Assembly: GCA_964019695.1 (NCBI GenBank) | Contig: OZ026515.1 | Coordinates: 145,317,152 to 145,381,151 of the forward strand | Source of the DNA: Loripinus fragilis | Lineage: Eukaryota; Mollusca; Bivalvia; Lucinida; Lucinidae | Length of the DNA stretch: 64,000 bases | Direction of reading: 5' to 3' | Part shown: positions 37,466 to 48,211 of the stretch, piece after piece | How the letters are laid out: each line of letters starts with the position of its first letter | Numbering within the stretch: the stretch's first letter is position 1 | The notes under the pieces: generated by a model | Databases searched by the model: none | What the model saw: the letters and a program-made list of their open reading frames with translations, nothing else | Told to the model about the DNA's origin: nothing | Translations under genes and position numbers: made by a program

Positions 37466-38752
37466 AAGCAAGAGGGCCCTAGGGCGCTGGATTGCTCAAC
37501 TGAGTCCTGGCACATGAGTAGATGATGTATTGGCCTGTGGCCTGAGATATGATTTAAAATAGTTCTAAATTTAGCTCTAACTGCCATGTTGTTCAGCCAA
37601 GCTGAACATTCTGATCAATTTTGGTAGAGGGCGACAACATGAGAAAAATTTCTATGAAATTATTTTGAACTTGGACCAGTGGTTCAGGAGAAAATGTTTT
37701 TTAAAGATATTTCTTATCTAGAGCTCTGGCAGCCCTTTTATTCAGGGGAGCAAACCATTTTTAAAATTTTGGTGTAGGGCATCACGAGGAACAAATTCTG
37801 TTTAATTATTTTGAATTTGGACCAGTGGTTCAGGTGGAAATATAATTTTAAGACATTTCTTATCTAGAGCTCTGGCGGCCTTTATGTTCAGCAGAGCAGA
37901 ACCATTTGTATAAATTTGGTAGAGGGCATCATGAGGAACAATTCTGTGAAATCATTCTGAATTTGGACCAGTGGTGCAGGAGAAAATGTAATTTAACGAG
38001 ATTTCTTATCTAGAGCTCTGGCTGTCCCTATTTTCAGTGGAGCGGAACCATTTGTGCAATTTTAGTCCAAGGCATCATGAGGAACATTTCTGTGGAACTA
38101 TTTTGAATTTAAACTGGTGGTTTAAGGAGACGTTTTTTTTATATTTCTTATTTACAGCTCTGGCGGCTGTTATTCAGGGGAGTGGAACTATTTGTGCAGG
38201 AGAAGTCGTTTAAAAGATTTCTTATCTAGAGTTCTGGCAGCCCTCATGTTCAGTGGAGCGGAACCATTTATGCAATTTTCCTAGAGGGCATTCATGTGAG
38301 TTATTTTGAATTTGGACCAGTGGTTCATGAGAAGATGTTTTTGTTTGTTTGATTTGTTGCTTTACATCAAGTCAACAGCTATGGTCCTGGCGGGACAGTC
38401 AGTTCACCTAACCACACTTTCCTGGGCAAGCTTGAACAAGCAGTTAACCAGTATTTCGTGCATATACTTTCGCTTGTAACTGACAACAACCCTTCTTGAA
38501 TGATTCAGCGGAAGTGAGGAGAATGACCGTAAAAATTATTTCATGATCAATCTCCACAAAAGTATGAGACCGGGCCAGGATCGAACTCGTGACCCCTGGA
38601 TCTGCAGTCAGACTCGCATCTGTTGCAAGACACGTTACCGACTGCGCTTCGCGGCCCGGTATAAGTAGATGTAGTTTAAGGAAAAAGTTTACGCACGACG
38701 GACACACGCACGCATGAAAACTGATCACAATAGCCTTTGGCTCAAGTGAGCT
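37466..38752 (+). repeat. Composite element with ~145 bp core units
   Basis: It opens 'caagagggccctagggcgct' and closes 'tggctcaagtgagctaaaaa'. Five core units share 'tcttatctagagctctgg' (37721, 37857, 38003, 38145, 38218) and 'ttggaccagtggttcagg'. A SINE is inserted at 38339-38660. Confidence 0.7.
38339..38660 (-). mobile_element. SINE family C, full length
   Basis: Minus-strand tRNA head ending at 38660 ('accgggccgcgaagcgcagt' on the minus strand) with B box 'gagttcgatcc', and a TTTG-rich tail on the plus strand at about 38340. No convincing target-site duplication could be read. Confidence 0.85.
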
Positions 38753-39303
38753 AAAAATGGGAGCCACCACATATTGTTATATGACTGGAGAGAATCCTGT
38801 CTTCTGATTTGCCCAGTTTGTCTTAATAAATCTCTATTGTCTACCTGAAAACTGGTCTAAACTGGCCCAGAGGGTGATACAGGATGAAAACCAGCTCAAA
38901 CTAGTTTCCAGAAGTTAATATTTTTGACACTTCTGCAATATCACCCTCTAGAGAGCTAAAAATAGCATGATGAGTATAAAACTAGCATGTGCTGCATGAA
39001 ATTGACATGATTTGCTGCTTCAATCCCAAAAGGTAAACTAAAGACTGTCATGGATTTTAACAACTGTTTTGTTTTGTTTGTTCATTTATCTTTGTTTTGA
39101 ATAAACAAAATGTAAAAAAAAAAATTACTATTAAATTTTACATTCCACATTCAGAGAATTAATATACATTTGATGTTAACATATTTTAACAACAGTTGAT
39201 AAAACTTGTTAGAAAGTCCTTAGTTTGAAGGATGAACATGACTTCAACAACGAAAGTGAATTAGAAAATTTTCATTCATAGTTGAAAAGTCATAACAAAA
39301 CAG
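38753..39303. other. Intronic, no feature recognised
   Basis: AT-rich with short A runs. Confidence 0.4.
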
Positions 39304-39434
39304 TTATTGACTTCAATTTCAGTAGACATGAGGATTTATCTACCCTTAAAAGTGATATTCACCTCGGCCTAGCGGCCTCAGTGAATTATTGTCAGATAGA
39401 TAAATCCTTATGTCTACCTCATTGAAGTCAATAA
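39304..39434. mobile_element. Foldback MITE, 131 bp palindrome
   Basis: The arms 'ttattgacttcaat' ... 'attgaagtcaataa' with inner matches 'aggatttatcta' / 'tagataaatcct' surround a centre 'cggcctagcggcc'. It lies about 90 bp from the 39522-39563 exon. Confidence 0.75.
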
Positions 39435-39521
39435 TTGTATGATGGTGTTATAATCCAAATCAATGTTATACAAGGTGTGCAATAGAGATTGGACTCATAT
39501 CTAAGGCTATGTAGAACTTGC

Positions 39522-39563
39522 CTTGGTTGTCTTCAGGCTTTTCTTTCCCTTCTTGGCTTCAAC
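39522..39563 (-). CDS. Nucleoplasmin-like protein, lysine-rich exon with GC donor
   Basis: Minus-strand acceptor ATATTGCAG followed by 14 codons, VEAKKGKKSLKTTK, then AAG|GCAAGT. The donor would be the rare GC-AG type in its strongest consensus context. Both borders are phase 0, so the exon can follow the exon ending at 52428 and joins the last exon at 35336 without frame change. Composition (7 Lys of 14) matches the basic tail region of nucleoplasmin-type proteins. It is short, so the call depends on the neighbouring exons. Confidence 0.5.
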
Positions 39564-41033
39564 CTGCAATATAGAACATTTACAAGGTTAGCTTTTTTAA
39601 AAGCTTAGAACCATCGCATGGCGTTTTACAGTTATTAAAGAAGAACTTTTATAGTGTTTTATTATTGCATATGCTGAAGCCACTCTTTTCAGTGTTTCAT
39701 GGGCTTCAAGCTTTGAGTATTTTTTTGTTTTAGTTAACAATTTGTACATAGGTGATCCATTGGAAGCAAATAAAAGACAGGAAATATGCATATTCCAGTA
39801 AGACTCTGCTCATGAACACACTGAATAATTGTAGAGTTAACCCCCTCCCCAGCAGTATGTATTAGGTCATTCACCGTATTCCTCAATCGAAGTCAATGCA
39901 CATAATGCCTAGGGGGGCATATTGAAACTGACCCATCTACATCTAGATATTTTGTCACATTTAGTCTAGATTATCCGAAGGGCCCATGTTTTGATAGGGA
40001 TTCTCACTCAGTGGTAAGGTCTCTAATAGGCCTTTTCGCAATTCAGTAGTCAAAGTATATCAACATCGCTCACGCAATGATGGAATTTTGGAAGTAACTT
40101 GGTCGACGGGGAGTCTGAGAAAGAACTGTAAAAGACACTGCTGTTCGGGAGTTAACACCTGATCCATTTCCACAACTTGCTAATGGAACAGGCCCAAATC
40201 GAACACCGCCCAATGGAAGTTTACTAATGTCTATCAGCGCTGGTGAATTAAAAATGGGCTAATCACGAGAAAACCAGGTCCTGTCTTTGGCGTTTGACCC
40301 GGTCATGCTCAAAGCAACTAGCTACAGAAACCAAAGCAGAGTATCATAAATTAGCATGTAGCAAGTTTAGCTATAAAACTTTCTAAAATGTAAACCACAA
40401 AGGCGCTGATCAGATTTTGTGGATGCATAGTCTGGTCTGCACGTTTGTTGTTTGCATGCTACAAAGTCAGGTTTACTATCAGCAGACGATAAAAGCATGC
40501 AAGATTACACAGTATGCAAAGAGTTAGTAAAATAATGGCTACAAGATTAAATGAGCCAGCAAGACATTTTGGTACTTTTCATATTTTAGCAATGATATGA
40601 CTAAAGACAGTAATTTTATTTGGGATTTCAGGAAGCTACCTTTTCCCTCACATTTGGGAAACTTTTATTAAATTGGGAAAATGAGTGCTAAAATACAATA
40701 ACATGAAATTAGGAAAGTAAAAGCCATTTTTGATTGGGAAGGACTCCCCCATATACGGTCGTAAAAGTGATCAAATAAAATCACTGAATGAGAGCCTGTG
40801 CAAATGTGACTTGCCAGAGACTTTGCTCACATACACAAAGTATGCATGTAGATGTAGACGCTGACAGAAATTTAGACTTCTAGCCCCGCTGGATAAATCC
40901 GAATGTTTTTAAGCATATGCGAAAAGTACAAAATCTCAGGTGACCAAATATAGACAGCCTAATGCTGCAGCTGAAAATCACAAGGGCTGTATTGAAGTGG
41001 TTTCTGCTGCTGTTGTGTCATGTTTAAAGCCTC
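39564..41033. other. Intronic; diverged family B MITE at 40268-40487
   Basis: The diverged copy keeps 'cgagaaaacc', 'aaaggcgctgatcag', 'gatgcatagtctggtctgc' and 'ttgttgtttgc'. Nothing else is recognised. Confidence 0.45.
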
Positions 41034-41262
41034 TTAACCCTTAAAGCGCCAATCGCAACAAAAGTCGTCTGCTTTTCTCATCTGCTGAAATGTTAAAAAA
41101 GCCTCTTTGGCAAACAGTGTGGACCAAGATCAGACTGCTCTGTGTCCACGCTTTTTGCTTCTATACTTAATTCGTCAGTAATGTTAGGCAATTATTTGCA
41201 GCAGACAACTTCAGCAGACGACATTTTGGGATGCATTTTTTTCTTGGCGCTTTAAGGGTTAA
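41034..41262. mobile_element. piggyBac-type MITE, 229 bp including TTAA
   Basis: Perfect 15 bp inverted repeats CCCTTAAAGCGCCAA are flanked on each side by TTAA. TTAA duplication and CCC-starting ends are diagnostic of piggyBac elements. The interior has no coding sequence. Confidence 0.85.
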
Positions 41263-41525
41263 CTATTTTTCATTTGTATCCAAGACTGTCAGTTATCTGT
41301 TCCTGGGCAAGTTCCTCAGCGGGTAACCAGTATATTAAGAAAAGAACTGTACAAAAGTATAGACCTGTTCTGGGATTTGAACATGCTACCCTTAAATGCT
41401 ACACAGACTGGCTGAGGATTAGGTTTGTGTAACGGAACAAATATTACATGCACACATCAAGAGATTGGATAGGAGGGTCGAGTCCTGACACTGTTATAGC
41501 TTGTCTGAGCCTACCATGCAATTCT

Positions 41526-41852
41526 TTTTGTTTGTTTGTTTTTGTTGCTTTACGTCCCATGTCAACAGCTATGGTCATTGCGGGACGGTCAGTTCACTTA
41601 ACCACACTTTTTCCTGGGCAGGCTTGAGCAAGCGGTTAACCAGTAATTTGTGCACATACTTTCGCTTGTAACTGACAACAACCCTTCTTGAATAAATCAG
41701 CGGAAGAGAACGAATGACCGTAGAAATTATTTCATGATCGATCTCCACGAAAGTATGGTACCGGGCCGGGATCGAACTCGCGACCCCTGGATCTGCAGTC
41801 AGACACGCATCTGTAGCCAGACACGTTACCGACTGCGCTACGCGGCCCAGTA
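41526..41852 (-). mobile_element. SINE family C, full length with target-site duplication
   Basis: A perfect 11 bp duplication CATGCAATTCT lies at 41515-41525 and 41853-41863. The A box 'tagcgcagtcgg' and B box 'gagttcgatccc' (minus strand) are intact, as is the TTTG-type tail. Confidence 0.93.
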
Positions 41853-41898
41853 CATGCAATTCTAACTGGCTTCTATGATTCAACGAAGACACAAGAAT

Positions 41899-41982
41899 GA
41901 ATGACGTAGTACTACGTATTTTCCCAGACCAGTTGTCTATGAATGACGTAGTACTACGTATTTTCCCAGACCAGTTGTCTAT
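41899..41982 (+). repeat. Perfect 42 bp tandem duplication
   Basis: Two identical 42 bp units abut at 41940/41941. Each contains the perfect palindrome ACGTAGTACTACGT. Identity without a mismatch points to a recent event. Confidence 0.93.
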
Positions 41983-42159
41983 GGTGGGATTTTCAACATA
42001 AATCACAGAATCACCCCTCTAGTATCATATATATCAACTTACTTATTATTAAACACTAGTCCTGAAAAACTTTTTATCATTCATAAACTCATCCCACTTT
42101 TATAAGTCAATCTTATCAAAATGCTATTCATCTGTATCATTCTATAGCTAATATATAGT

Positions 42160-42223
42160 GAACAGTATAGAGCTTGATCAGCTGACTTCCTAGGAAGTCA
42201 GTTGATCAAGATCTATACTGTTC
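42160..42223. repeat. Hairpin family Q, copy 1
   Basis: A 64 bp near-perfect palindrome centred on 'ttcctaggaa' with arms starting 'gaacagtatagagcttgatc'. Related to 45453-45515 and 48151-48211. Confidence 0.85.
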
Positions 42224-43789
42224 AAAAAAGTTTAAATTATTCCTGGTCAACAGGACAAGGGTCTCAATGCTGGTCATTAGTCCAACTGTCTGGTTAGTGT
42301 GAGGTTAAAGTACAATGTGATTATGAGTTGGCTTGGGGTCATATGTCCACTGACAAGTGGTCAGTCTCCAGACTCCACATTGATATATGCTTGTAAATGA
42401 CAGTAGGGCAGTAGCACAAATAATTTTGATAATCATCGTTTATGCTTTACATCATTCTTTATACACTCATACAGATCTATGTAGCAGGCTTATGGATAAT
42501 TTTTTGTCTGAGTCTTCATCAACTTCCATATATTTTGTGGATGAGTAGTGAAGGCTCTGGTAAGACTGCGGATGGGTAGGCTAGTCTGAGCCTTCACTGC
42601 TCACTGATGCGGTAGGTACTAAATTCTCATGTGCTCGCTCGTATGCCTACGAGTATGAATGATACTTGTTTTAACAAGAACAGTAATTTAAATCCAGGAT
42701 ACAGGACTTTGACACAAATTGAACAGATGATGGGTGGAAAGACTAAAAATTTGCATTAAATAGCTGTAATGGCCCTACTAATTTGGGGGCAATATAAATC
42801 ATTAAAAAATGTTTCAATAACAGCAAACCATTCTAAGCAAAATCTGAGAATAAATGTTGACCAGCTCAAGTATCGATGCACTTATAATTGTATAAAATGT
42901 AAATATTTTCTTACCTATAATTCATAGCATATGATTAAGCTCTCAAAAGAACCATCTCATTGAGACCGTTCTTTTGAGTACCCACAGCATATGCTTTGGT
43001 TGAGAAATAATAAAATTATTTTTCTGTTACGCACTCTTAACTGGTCCTGTCTGTAAAATTAGTCTGTAGAGCCTGGAGCCCATCAGTCCATCAAGAATGA
43101 TGGTCTATGACATAGCCACTGTAAGCAATAGGTCAAAATACAGAGAGCAAAAGGTCAGTCACAAACTATAATGTTGGAGGCAAACTATGCAGTGACATGT
43201 GCTCAATATCTCCTCTGCTGGTCTTATGGTGGCACAAACACTCCTCAAAAAGAGCCTGCAGCTGTCCTAATGAACACTATTTGTCACAAATCCTGGCAGA
43301 ACTCTTTGCATGCTGGTTAATTATTCACGCTTAAGTCGTCTGCAATTTAGAAATTAACTTTTTTGAAAAAATATTTCAGGAATACCCTGGGTGCAAAGGT
43401 TATCAGCAAATGACAAAAGTCTCCGCTAGCAAGGAAAGAGTCAAGGAAATGCTACTGAATGTATAAAATTTAACATTTTAAAACAATACAGTGTTCAACT
43501 TCATAAGAACAATAATATAAACACACACCTAAGGCCAAATAAAAAAATAAGTGTTTCGGGTAATGGGTCTGAAAATTTTAGGTAGGGTAGGCATTTTTTT
43601 CTGGAAAATATATAATTGTATGCATTTTGAAAGGCATGAAAACCTGAAAAAAATCTAGGTTTCACCAGTAAATTTAGGTAGGGTCAGGAAACCTAACAGT
43701 GTAACAGTATAACAGTGTTCAACGTACAGAGCGGACTAAAATTGGATTTAGTTATGTTACAAGTGGAATAATTTGAAAAATAAACCTGC
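42224..43789. other. Intronic repeat remnants; hairpin P copy 2
   Basis: Hairpin P lies at 42942-42978. At 42545-42600 'gaaggctctggtaagactgc' resembles the A/B MITE core. 'aggtagggt' motifs at 43570-43690 mark another repeat. No exon found. Confidence 0.45.
42942..42978. repeat. Hairpin family P, copy 2
   Basis: The arms 'ctcaaaagaaccatctca' and 'tgagaccgttcttttgag', followed by 'tacccacagcatatgctttg'. Confidence 0.85.
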
Positions 43790-44150
43790 AAGAGTTATGG
43801 TTCTTGTGCATGACACGTCTTCTTAATGTGCTTATCAAATGTATGAAGTTTCGTTGAAATACCTCTAACGTTTATCAAGTTATAGAGCGGACACAAAAAA
43901 GCATTGCAAATGATCAAAGGGAAATAACTCCAAAAATATCCAAAGCAGAGTTCTGGTTCTTGAGCATTACACGTCGTCTGAATGTGCTTCACAAGTGTAT
44001 AAAGTTTCGTTGAAATATCTCTAAAGGTTGCAAGTTATAGAGCGGACACGATTTTGTGACGGACAGAGGGACAGACGGACGGACAGACAGACTCAAGGGG
44101 AAAAACATGTCTGCCGACCCTTCCAGGAGGGAGACATGAGGGTTAATATA
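43790..44150 (+). repeat. Two-unit satellite-like repeat with 'ggacagacggacgg' end
   Basis: About 137-bp units carry 'tggttcttg.gcat.acacgtc', 'aatgtgctt' and 'aagtttcgttgaaatacctct', ending with 'gttatagagcggacac'. A GA-rich 'gacagacggacgg' tail follows. Same plan as the other composite elements. Confidence 0.65.
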
Positions 44151-44598
44151 AGTAGGCCTGGAGGTATTAGATGTATGACACAAAACAAATTTATTGACAT
44201 GCCTACAAATGCCAAGTCACTCTGAGACTCCTAAATGCTGACCTTTTTTAAATCAACATTTTCAAAATTTCTTTCAGGAAAACCACCAGTGAAAAAGGGT
44301 TGGGATCCAGATTAGGTCCAGCATTTTGTTGGACATGATCTGGGTAAAAACTGTTTTCAAGGATTATAAGAGACCCCACTAGCAGGTAGAGTTAAATAAG
44401 CAAATAAAACTATTAACAAGAGCACTTCTTACTTACATCAAACCAGTTTAATGAGAATTTAAGGAAACTTAAGTACATTATAATTTAAATATTCAATAAT
44501 TCCATGCATTCTGTCATATTACCTAGATCTACATGATTCGATAAAGCATAAGTTCACATGTTTCCTCATCAAGCAAGAGTGGAGACCACTGATAATTT

Positions 44599-44819
44599 GG
44601 GCCTAGACGTGAGAAAACCTGTCTTCGGGGTTTCCAACAACTATCTCCTCAGCTACAGAGACTAGCTGGACAATTGAAATTTCGCTTGTCTGAAGTTTAG
44701 ATATAATACTTTCCAATAAGCGAATAACAAAGGCGCTGATCAGTCTGCGCAGATGCACAGGCTGGTCTGCGTCTTTGTTGTTCGCAAACCCCAAAGACAT
44801 ATTTCTTGCGTCGAGGCCC
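44599..44819 (+). mobile_element. MITE family B, copy 3 (complete)
   Basis: 221 bp with inverted ends GGGCCTAGACG and CGTCGAGGCCC, extended by 'gagaaaacctgtctt'. It is flanked by ATTT on both sides (44595-44598 and 44820-44823), a possible 4 bp duplication. The palindromic core 'agtctgcgcagatgcacagg' matches MITE family A. Confidence 0.8.
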
Positions 44820-44823
44820 ATTT

Positions 44824-45152
44824 ATGGCATAGCGAGCAATTGTTCCACTTTTTGAAGTTTGGTTTGACCTAGTTTACACTATGTTCTGTGGGGTATCTCC
44901 CATTATTTACTGTTATGGTTATACTATTAACCTTTATTTTAAAAGGAAGTCCCACAATGGTACTAGAGGTTTAGTTAAATATAATTTTGTTGTAATCATA
45001 ACCTATAATATACCGCATTCACATTTTATATGCATACTGTGTGCAAAATTACTGTAAAACTAAGCTCTAGCTCTAATGATAACAGTGTAGATCCCGATTG
45101 TTTGATTTGATTCTTTAAGTTGAAGATAATCTATTTCTTTTAAAAAAAAAAT
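44824..45152. other. Intronic, no feature; half of a Q hairpin at 45083
   Basis: 'aacagtgtagatcccgatt' at about 45083 is half of a family Q palindrome. It is followed by 'tttgatttgattcttta', a SINE D tail fragment. Confidence 0.45.
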
Positions 45153-45260
45153 ATTTGATTTGATTCTTTACGTCCCAGTCAACAACTTTCAGTTATGTCG
45201 GATGGGTCTTCCAGGGTTGAAGCAGTACTAAGCAATGATTATTGTGTCTTGCTCAAGAGT
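45153..45260 (-). mobile_element. SINE family D, truncated copy
   Basis: Only the 3' part is kept: 'tttgattctttacgtccc', 'gatgggtcttccagggttga' and 'agcagtactaagc'. The tRNA-like head is missing. Confidence 0.65.
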
Positions 45261-45452
45261 AAAATACTATTCTTTTAAAATACTTGTTATTGTTACTCAT
45301 TAGAAGCACCTCGTCAAGCTGGTTTCCAGCGCAGCATTTATCTTAAATATTGTGCAAGTAGTCCATTTCACTATCTGGTGTTTTTGTTTTGTTTGTTTGT
45401 CTGTAGGGTTGGAATGGCTTTCCCTGCAGAACCCAGATTTACTCCGCTTTGA

Positions 45453-45515
45453 AAACACTGTAGATCCAGATCAGCTGGCTTCTAACGATGCCATCTGATC
45501 AGGATATACACAGTT
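45453..45515. repeat. Hairpin family Q, copy 2
   Basis: 'aacactgtagatccagatca' pairs imperfectly with 'tctgatcaggatatacacagtt'. Confidence 0.7.
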
Positions 45516-45621
45516 TTCCATGGATTAAAAATGCATTCTAACAACTGGAATGCTGTTGGTTAAAATCTAAGGATAAAAATTTTCGAAGATGTTGTTCATA
45601 AAAAAATCAGCATGACAAAGG

Positions 45622-45805
45622 TTATTTGTTTGATTTGATTCTTTACGTCCCATCAACAATCTTTCAGTTATAAAGCTGTGACGGGTCTTTCTGAGTTGAA
45701 CCAGTACTAAGCTAGGATTAATCTTCCTGCTCAAAGACAACACAGTGAGGCCGGTGAGGCTCAAACCTGCGGCCATGACAAGAGTAAAGTATCCACCAAT
45801 GCTAT
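45622..45805 (-). mobile_element. SINE family D copy
   Basis: Tail 'ttgtttgatttgattcttta' on the plus strand; body matches 16219-16412; the tRNA head end is diverged. Confidence 0.7.
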
Positions 45806-46083
45806 ATTGAGACACCAGGAAGCTAACCATTTGGATAGCCTCCGTCTTACCTAGAGCTATGAGGAGTCTAGATACTGTATCTTGTGACACTAGACTGTTA
45901 ACTTGGTGGGAGAGATTATATCAAACGCTTCAAGTAGCATTATCTTAAGTGAGAGATTTCATCTATTCTTAGAAACTAACTTCAAGGGTCTGCCAATCAT
46001 TACATACACCTTGCTAAGAGGGGGAGTTACTTCACCTAAACCTGAGCCAGCACATGACTTACCCAGCCAGCAAACATTCTCGG

Positions 46084-46147
46084 GCCACTATTGGCCCACC
46101 AGTGAAACGCCATTCAAATGGCGTTTCACTGGTGGGCTAATAGTGGC
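46084..46147. repeat. Short palindrome family G, copy 2
   Basis: A nearly perfect 64 bp palindrome centred on 'gccattcaaatggc', with arms 'gccactattggcccaccagt' and 'actggtgggctaatagtggc'. The ORF across it is an artefact. Confidence 0.85.
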
Positions 46148-46205
46148 TGCATGGCTTTTATATGCGTACTGGGTACTTTTTCCATATTGGAGTAGCTAAG
46201 GATCT

Positions 46206-46389
46206 TTTGTCTGATTTGATTATGTCCCATCAACAATCTTTTAGTTACATTGGGACAGGTCTTCCTGGGCCAAACCTGGCACTTAGCTAGGATTAATGCG
46301 TCTTGCTCATGGACAATGCAGTGACCCAGGTGAGGCACAAGTCCGTGGCCCTTCGGTCTCGAGTCAAGCATTCCAACACTGAGCTACCT
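46206..46389 (-). mobile_element. SINE family D with target-site duplication
   Basis: 13 bp flanking repeats TAGCTAAGGATCT (46193-46205) and TAGCTAAGTATCT (46390-46402) with one mismatch. The minus-strand tRNA-like head is recognisable ('cactgcattgtcc', 'cgagaccgaaggg'). Confidence 0.85.
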
Positions 46390-47033
46390 TAGCTAAGTAT
46401 CTAATGAGCTGCACAGATGCTCACAAGAGCCTTTGTGCTCAAATATGCAGTCTAAACTGAGGCTTTGTGCTCCTATACATGAAAGGCTCAGAAAAAAAAT
46501 TATGATTCCTAAGCTCCACCAGATAGCTGAACACAAGTGTTTTCTGGATTGATCTGCGATCGTCACATTTATGGACATACTTATTTAATTTCATATATTG
46601 TAGTGCTCAAGGAAGCATAAGAGTGTCTGTTGTAATAGACCTATACAAGGTTTAACAGTCATAACTATGTGTTTTGCGTAAAAGAAATTCATGCATTTTA
46701 GACATCATTGATTTTTTCAAAATCAAATTTTTCAAAAAAAACAAAAAAAAAAAAAAACAAATGATTATGCTTTACTTATGATAAACACATTATGAAGGTG
46801 TTCTTCAGCAGATGTCAGGATCTTGATGTTTGTTTAGGAGTTCACCAAGAAAACTTCCGAGAATTACCCGACTAAGTTGAGATGTGAAAACTAAGGCAAG
46901 GAACATGCATATATGTATGATGTTGAAGCCATAGCTTCTTGGGTCTATGCCTGGCTACATGCCTGGATGCAAGCTGCAGAAATGGTGAAGCTTTTTTGAG
47001 ATGTAACCAGACAAAAAAATTACGGAAACCCTA
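46390..47033. other. Intronic, no feature recognised
   Basis: AT-rich with a poly-A stretch at about 46745. Confidence 0.4.
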
Positions 47034-47634
47034 CTACTCAAACTTTGATAGGCATCACTATAAAGATTTCTATAGGGCTCAATGCACTAAGCCTACCCCT
47101 ATGACACTCGATATCTTGACCTTTTCTCAAAATTAAAAGAAATTTCAGTGGTGATTGAAAATGCAGTGGGCTACAGCTTTTCACCCATTAGACAGTATCA
47201 TGGATGCCTGTTGGTTGGAAAATGCAAAATGTTACTTTTTTCTAAATTTCACCCAAAAATCAAGCTTATTTTTCCCTAATGTCAAAAGATCAGAAACATG
47301 ACACATGTCTTTTGAGGAACACATTTTCAACCATTCAATATTAGTTGGAAACCCGTTTGTTATTGATATTGTAAGTTCTGGACCCAATAATCACCATTGG
47401 AAAATTATGCACTTTTCTGCAAAAAAACCAATGCTTTGCATTATCCGACCAACCGGCGTCCATGGCACCGTCTAGTGAGTGATTTGCATAAATAGTTGTA
47501 GCCCACTTCCTTTTCAATTACCACTGATAATTTCGGTGAATTTGAAGACAAATTTAGAAGATGTCAAGTGCCAAAGGCTCAGTGCATTGTGCTCTATGGA
47601 AATTTTTATATGATGCTTATCAGAATTTGAGTAG
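47034..47634. mobile_element. Foldback element family H, complete, TA-flanked
   Basis: 601 bp starting CTACTCAAA and ending TTTGAGTAG between TA dinucleotides. The inverted arms are about 270 bp and include 'gggctcaatgcac'/'cagtgcattgtgctc' and 'tgttggttggaaaatgc'/'gcattatccgaccaacc'. Non-coding. Fragments lie at 19323-20095, 25965-26130 and 57199-57350. Confidence 0.75.
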
Positions 47635-47772
47635 TATACTTCAGACTCCTATAATATAAAATTGACCATCCTATATTCTATTAAACTGGATGGACAAATC
47701 CCCCAGTCAAGAAAGGGCACAGGTTTAGATAAAACTTTTTAGCATAAAATTGTAAATATTTTCTTTTGGTTG

Positions 47773-47809
47773 CTCAAAGAACCATCTAATTGAAACACTT
47801 CTTTTGAGT
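47773..47809. repeat. Hairpin family P, copy 3 (diverged)
   Basis: 'ctcaaagaaccatctaattg' and 'aaacacttcttttgag', then 'tacccacaacata'. Confidence 0.7.
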
Positions 47810-48150
47810 ACCCACAACATACATTTTGGTTGAGGAATCACTTTTTTTTGTAAGCACTCTTATCTAGATGCCTGAACGGGGTAAAACTACTTTATTTTAC
47901 AAGCTGGCTCAAGTTTTTAAGAAACTATCTAGCAGTATGTATCTAGATGCATACACTAAGTTTATAACCCTTCAAGATTCACTGACTAAATGACGCTGTG
48001 AAGTATTTGAACATCAGAGACTTAGGGACTTTTAAAATGATTAATAATCATCCTTCTCATGCTAGAATTTTTATGTACTACACTCCTCCCCAATTTTCAC
48101 ACAACTTGCAGGATTCTTATTATTAAAATGTATTTACAAGCAAAGCGGAA

Positions 48151-48211
48151 AACAGTGTAGATCCAGATCAGCTGGCTTTTCAGAAGCCAGCTGATCTGGA
48201 TCTACACAGTT
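48151..48211. repeat. Hairpin family Q, copy 3
   Basis: A 61 bp palindrome: 'aacagtgtagatccagatca' against 'tgatctggatctacacagtt' around the loop 'tttcag'. Almost fully paired. Confidence 0.9.

Noticed and set aside
38444..42006. ORFs with 'VTCLATDASLTADPGV'
   Set aside because: Translations of SINE family C tRNA-like heads, recurring at 22636, 41575 and 52640.
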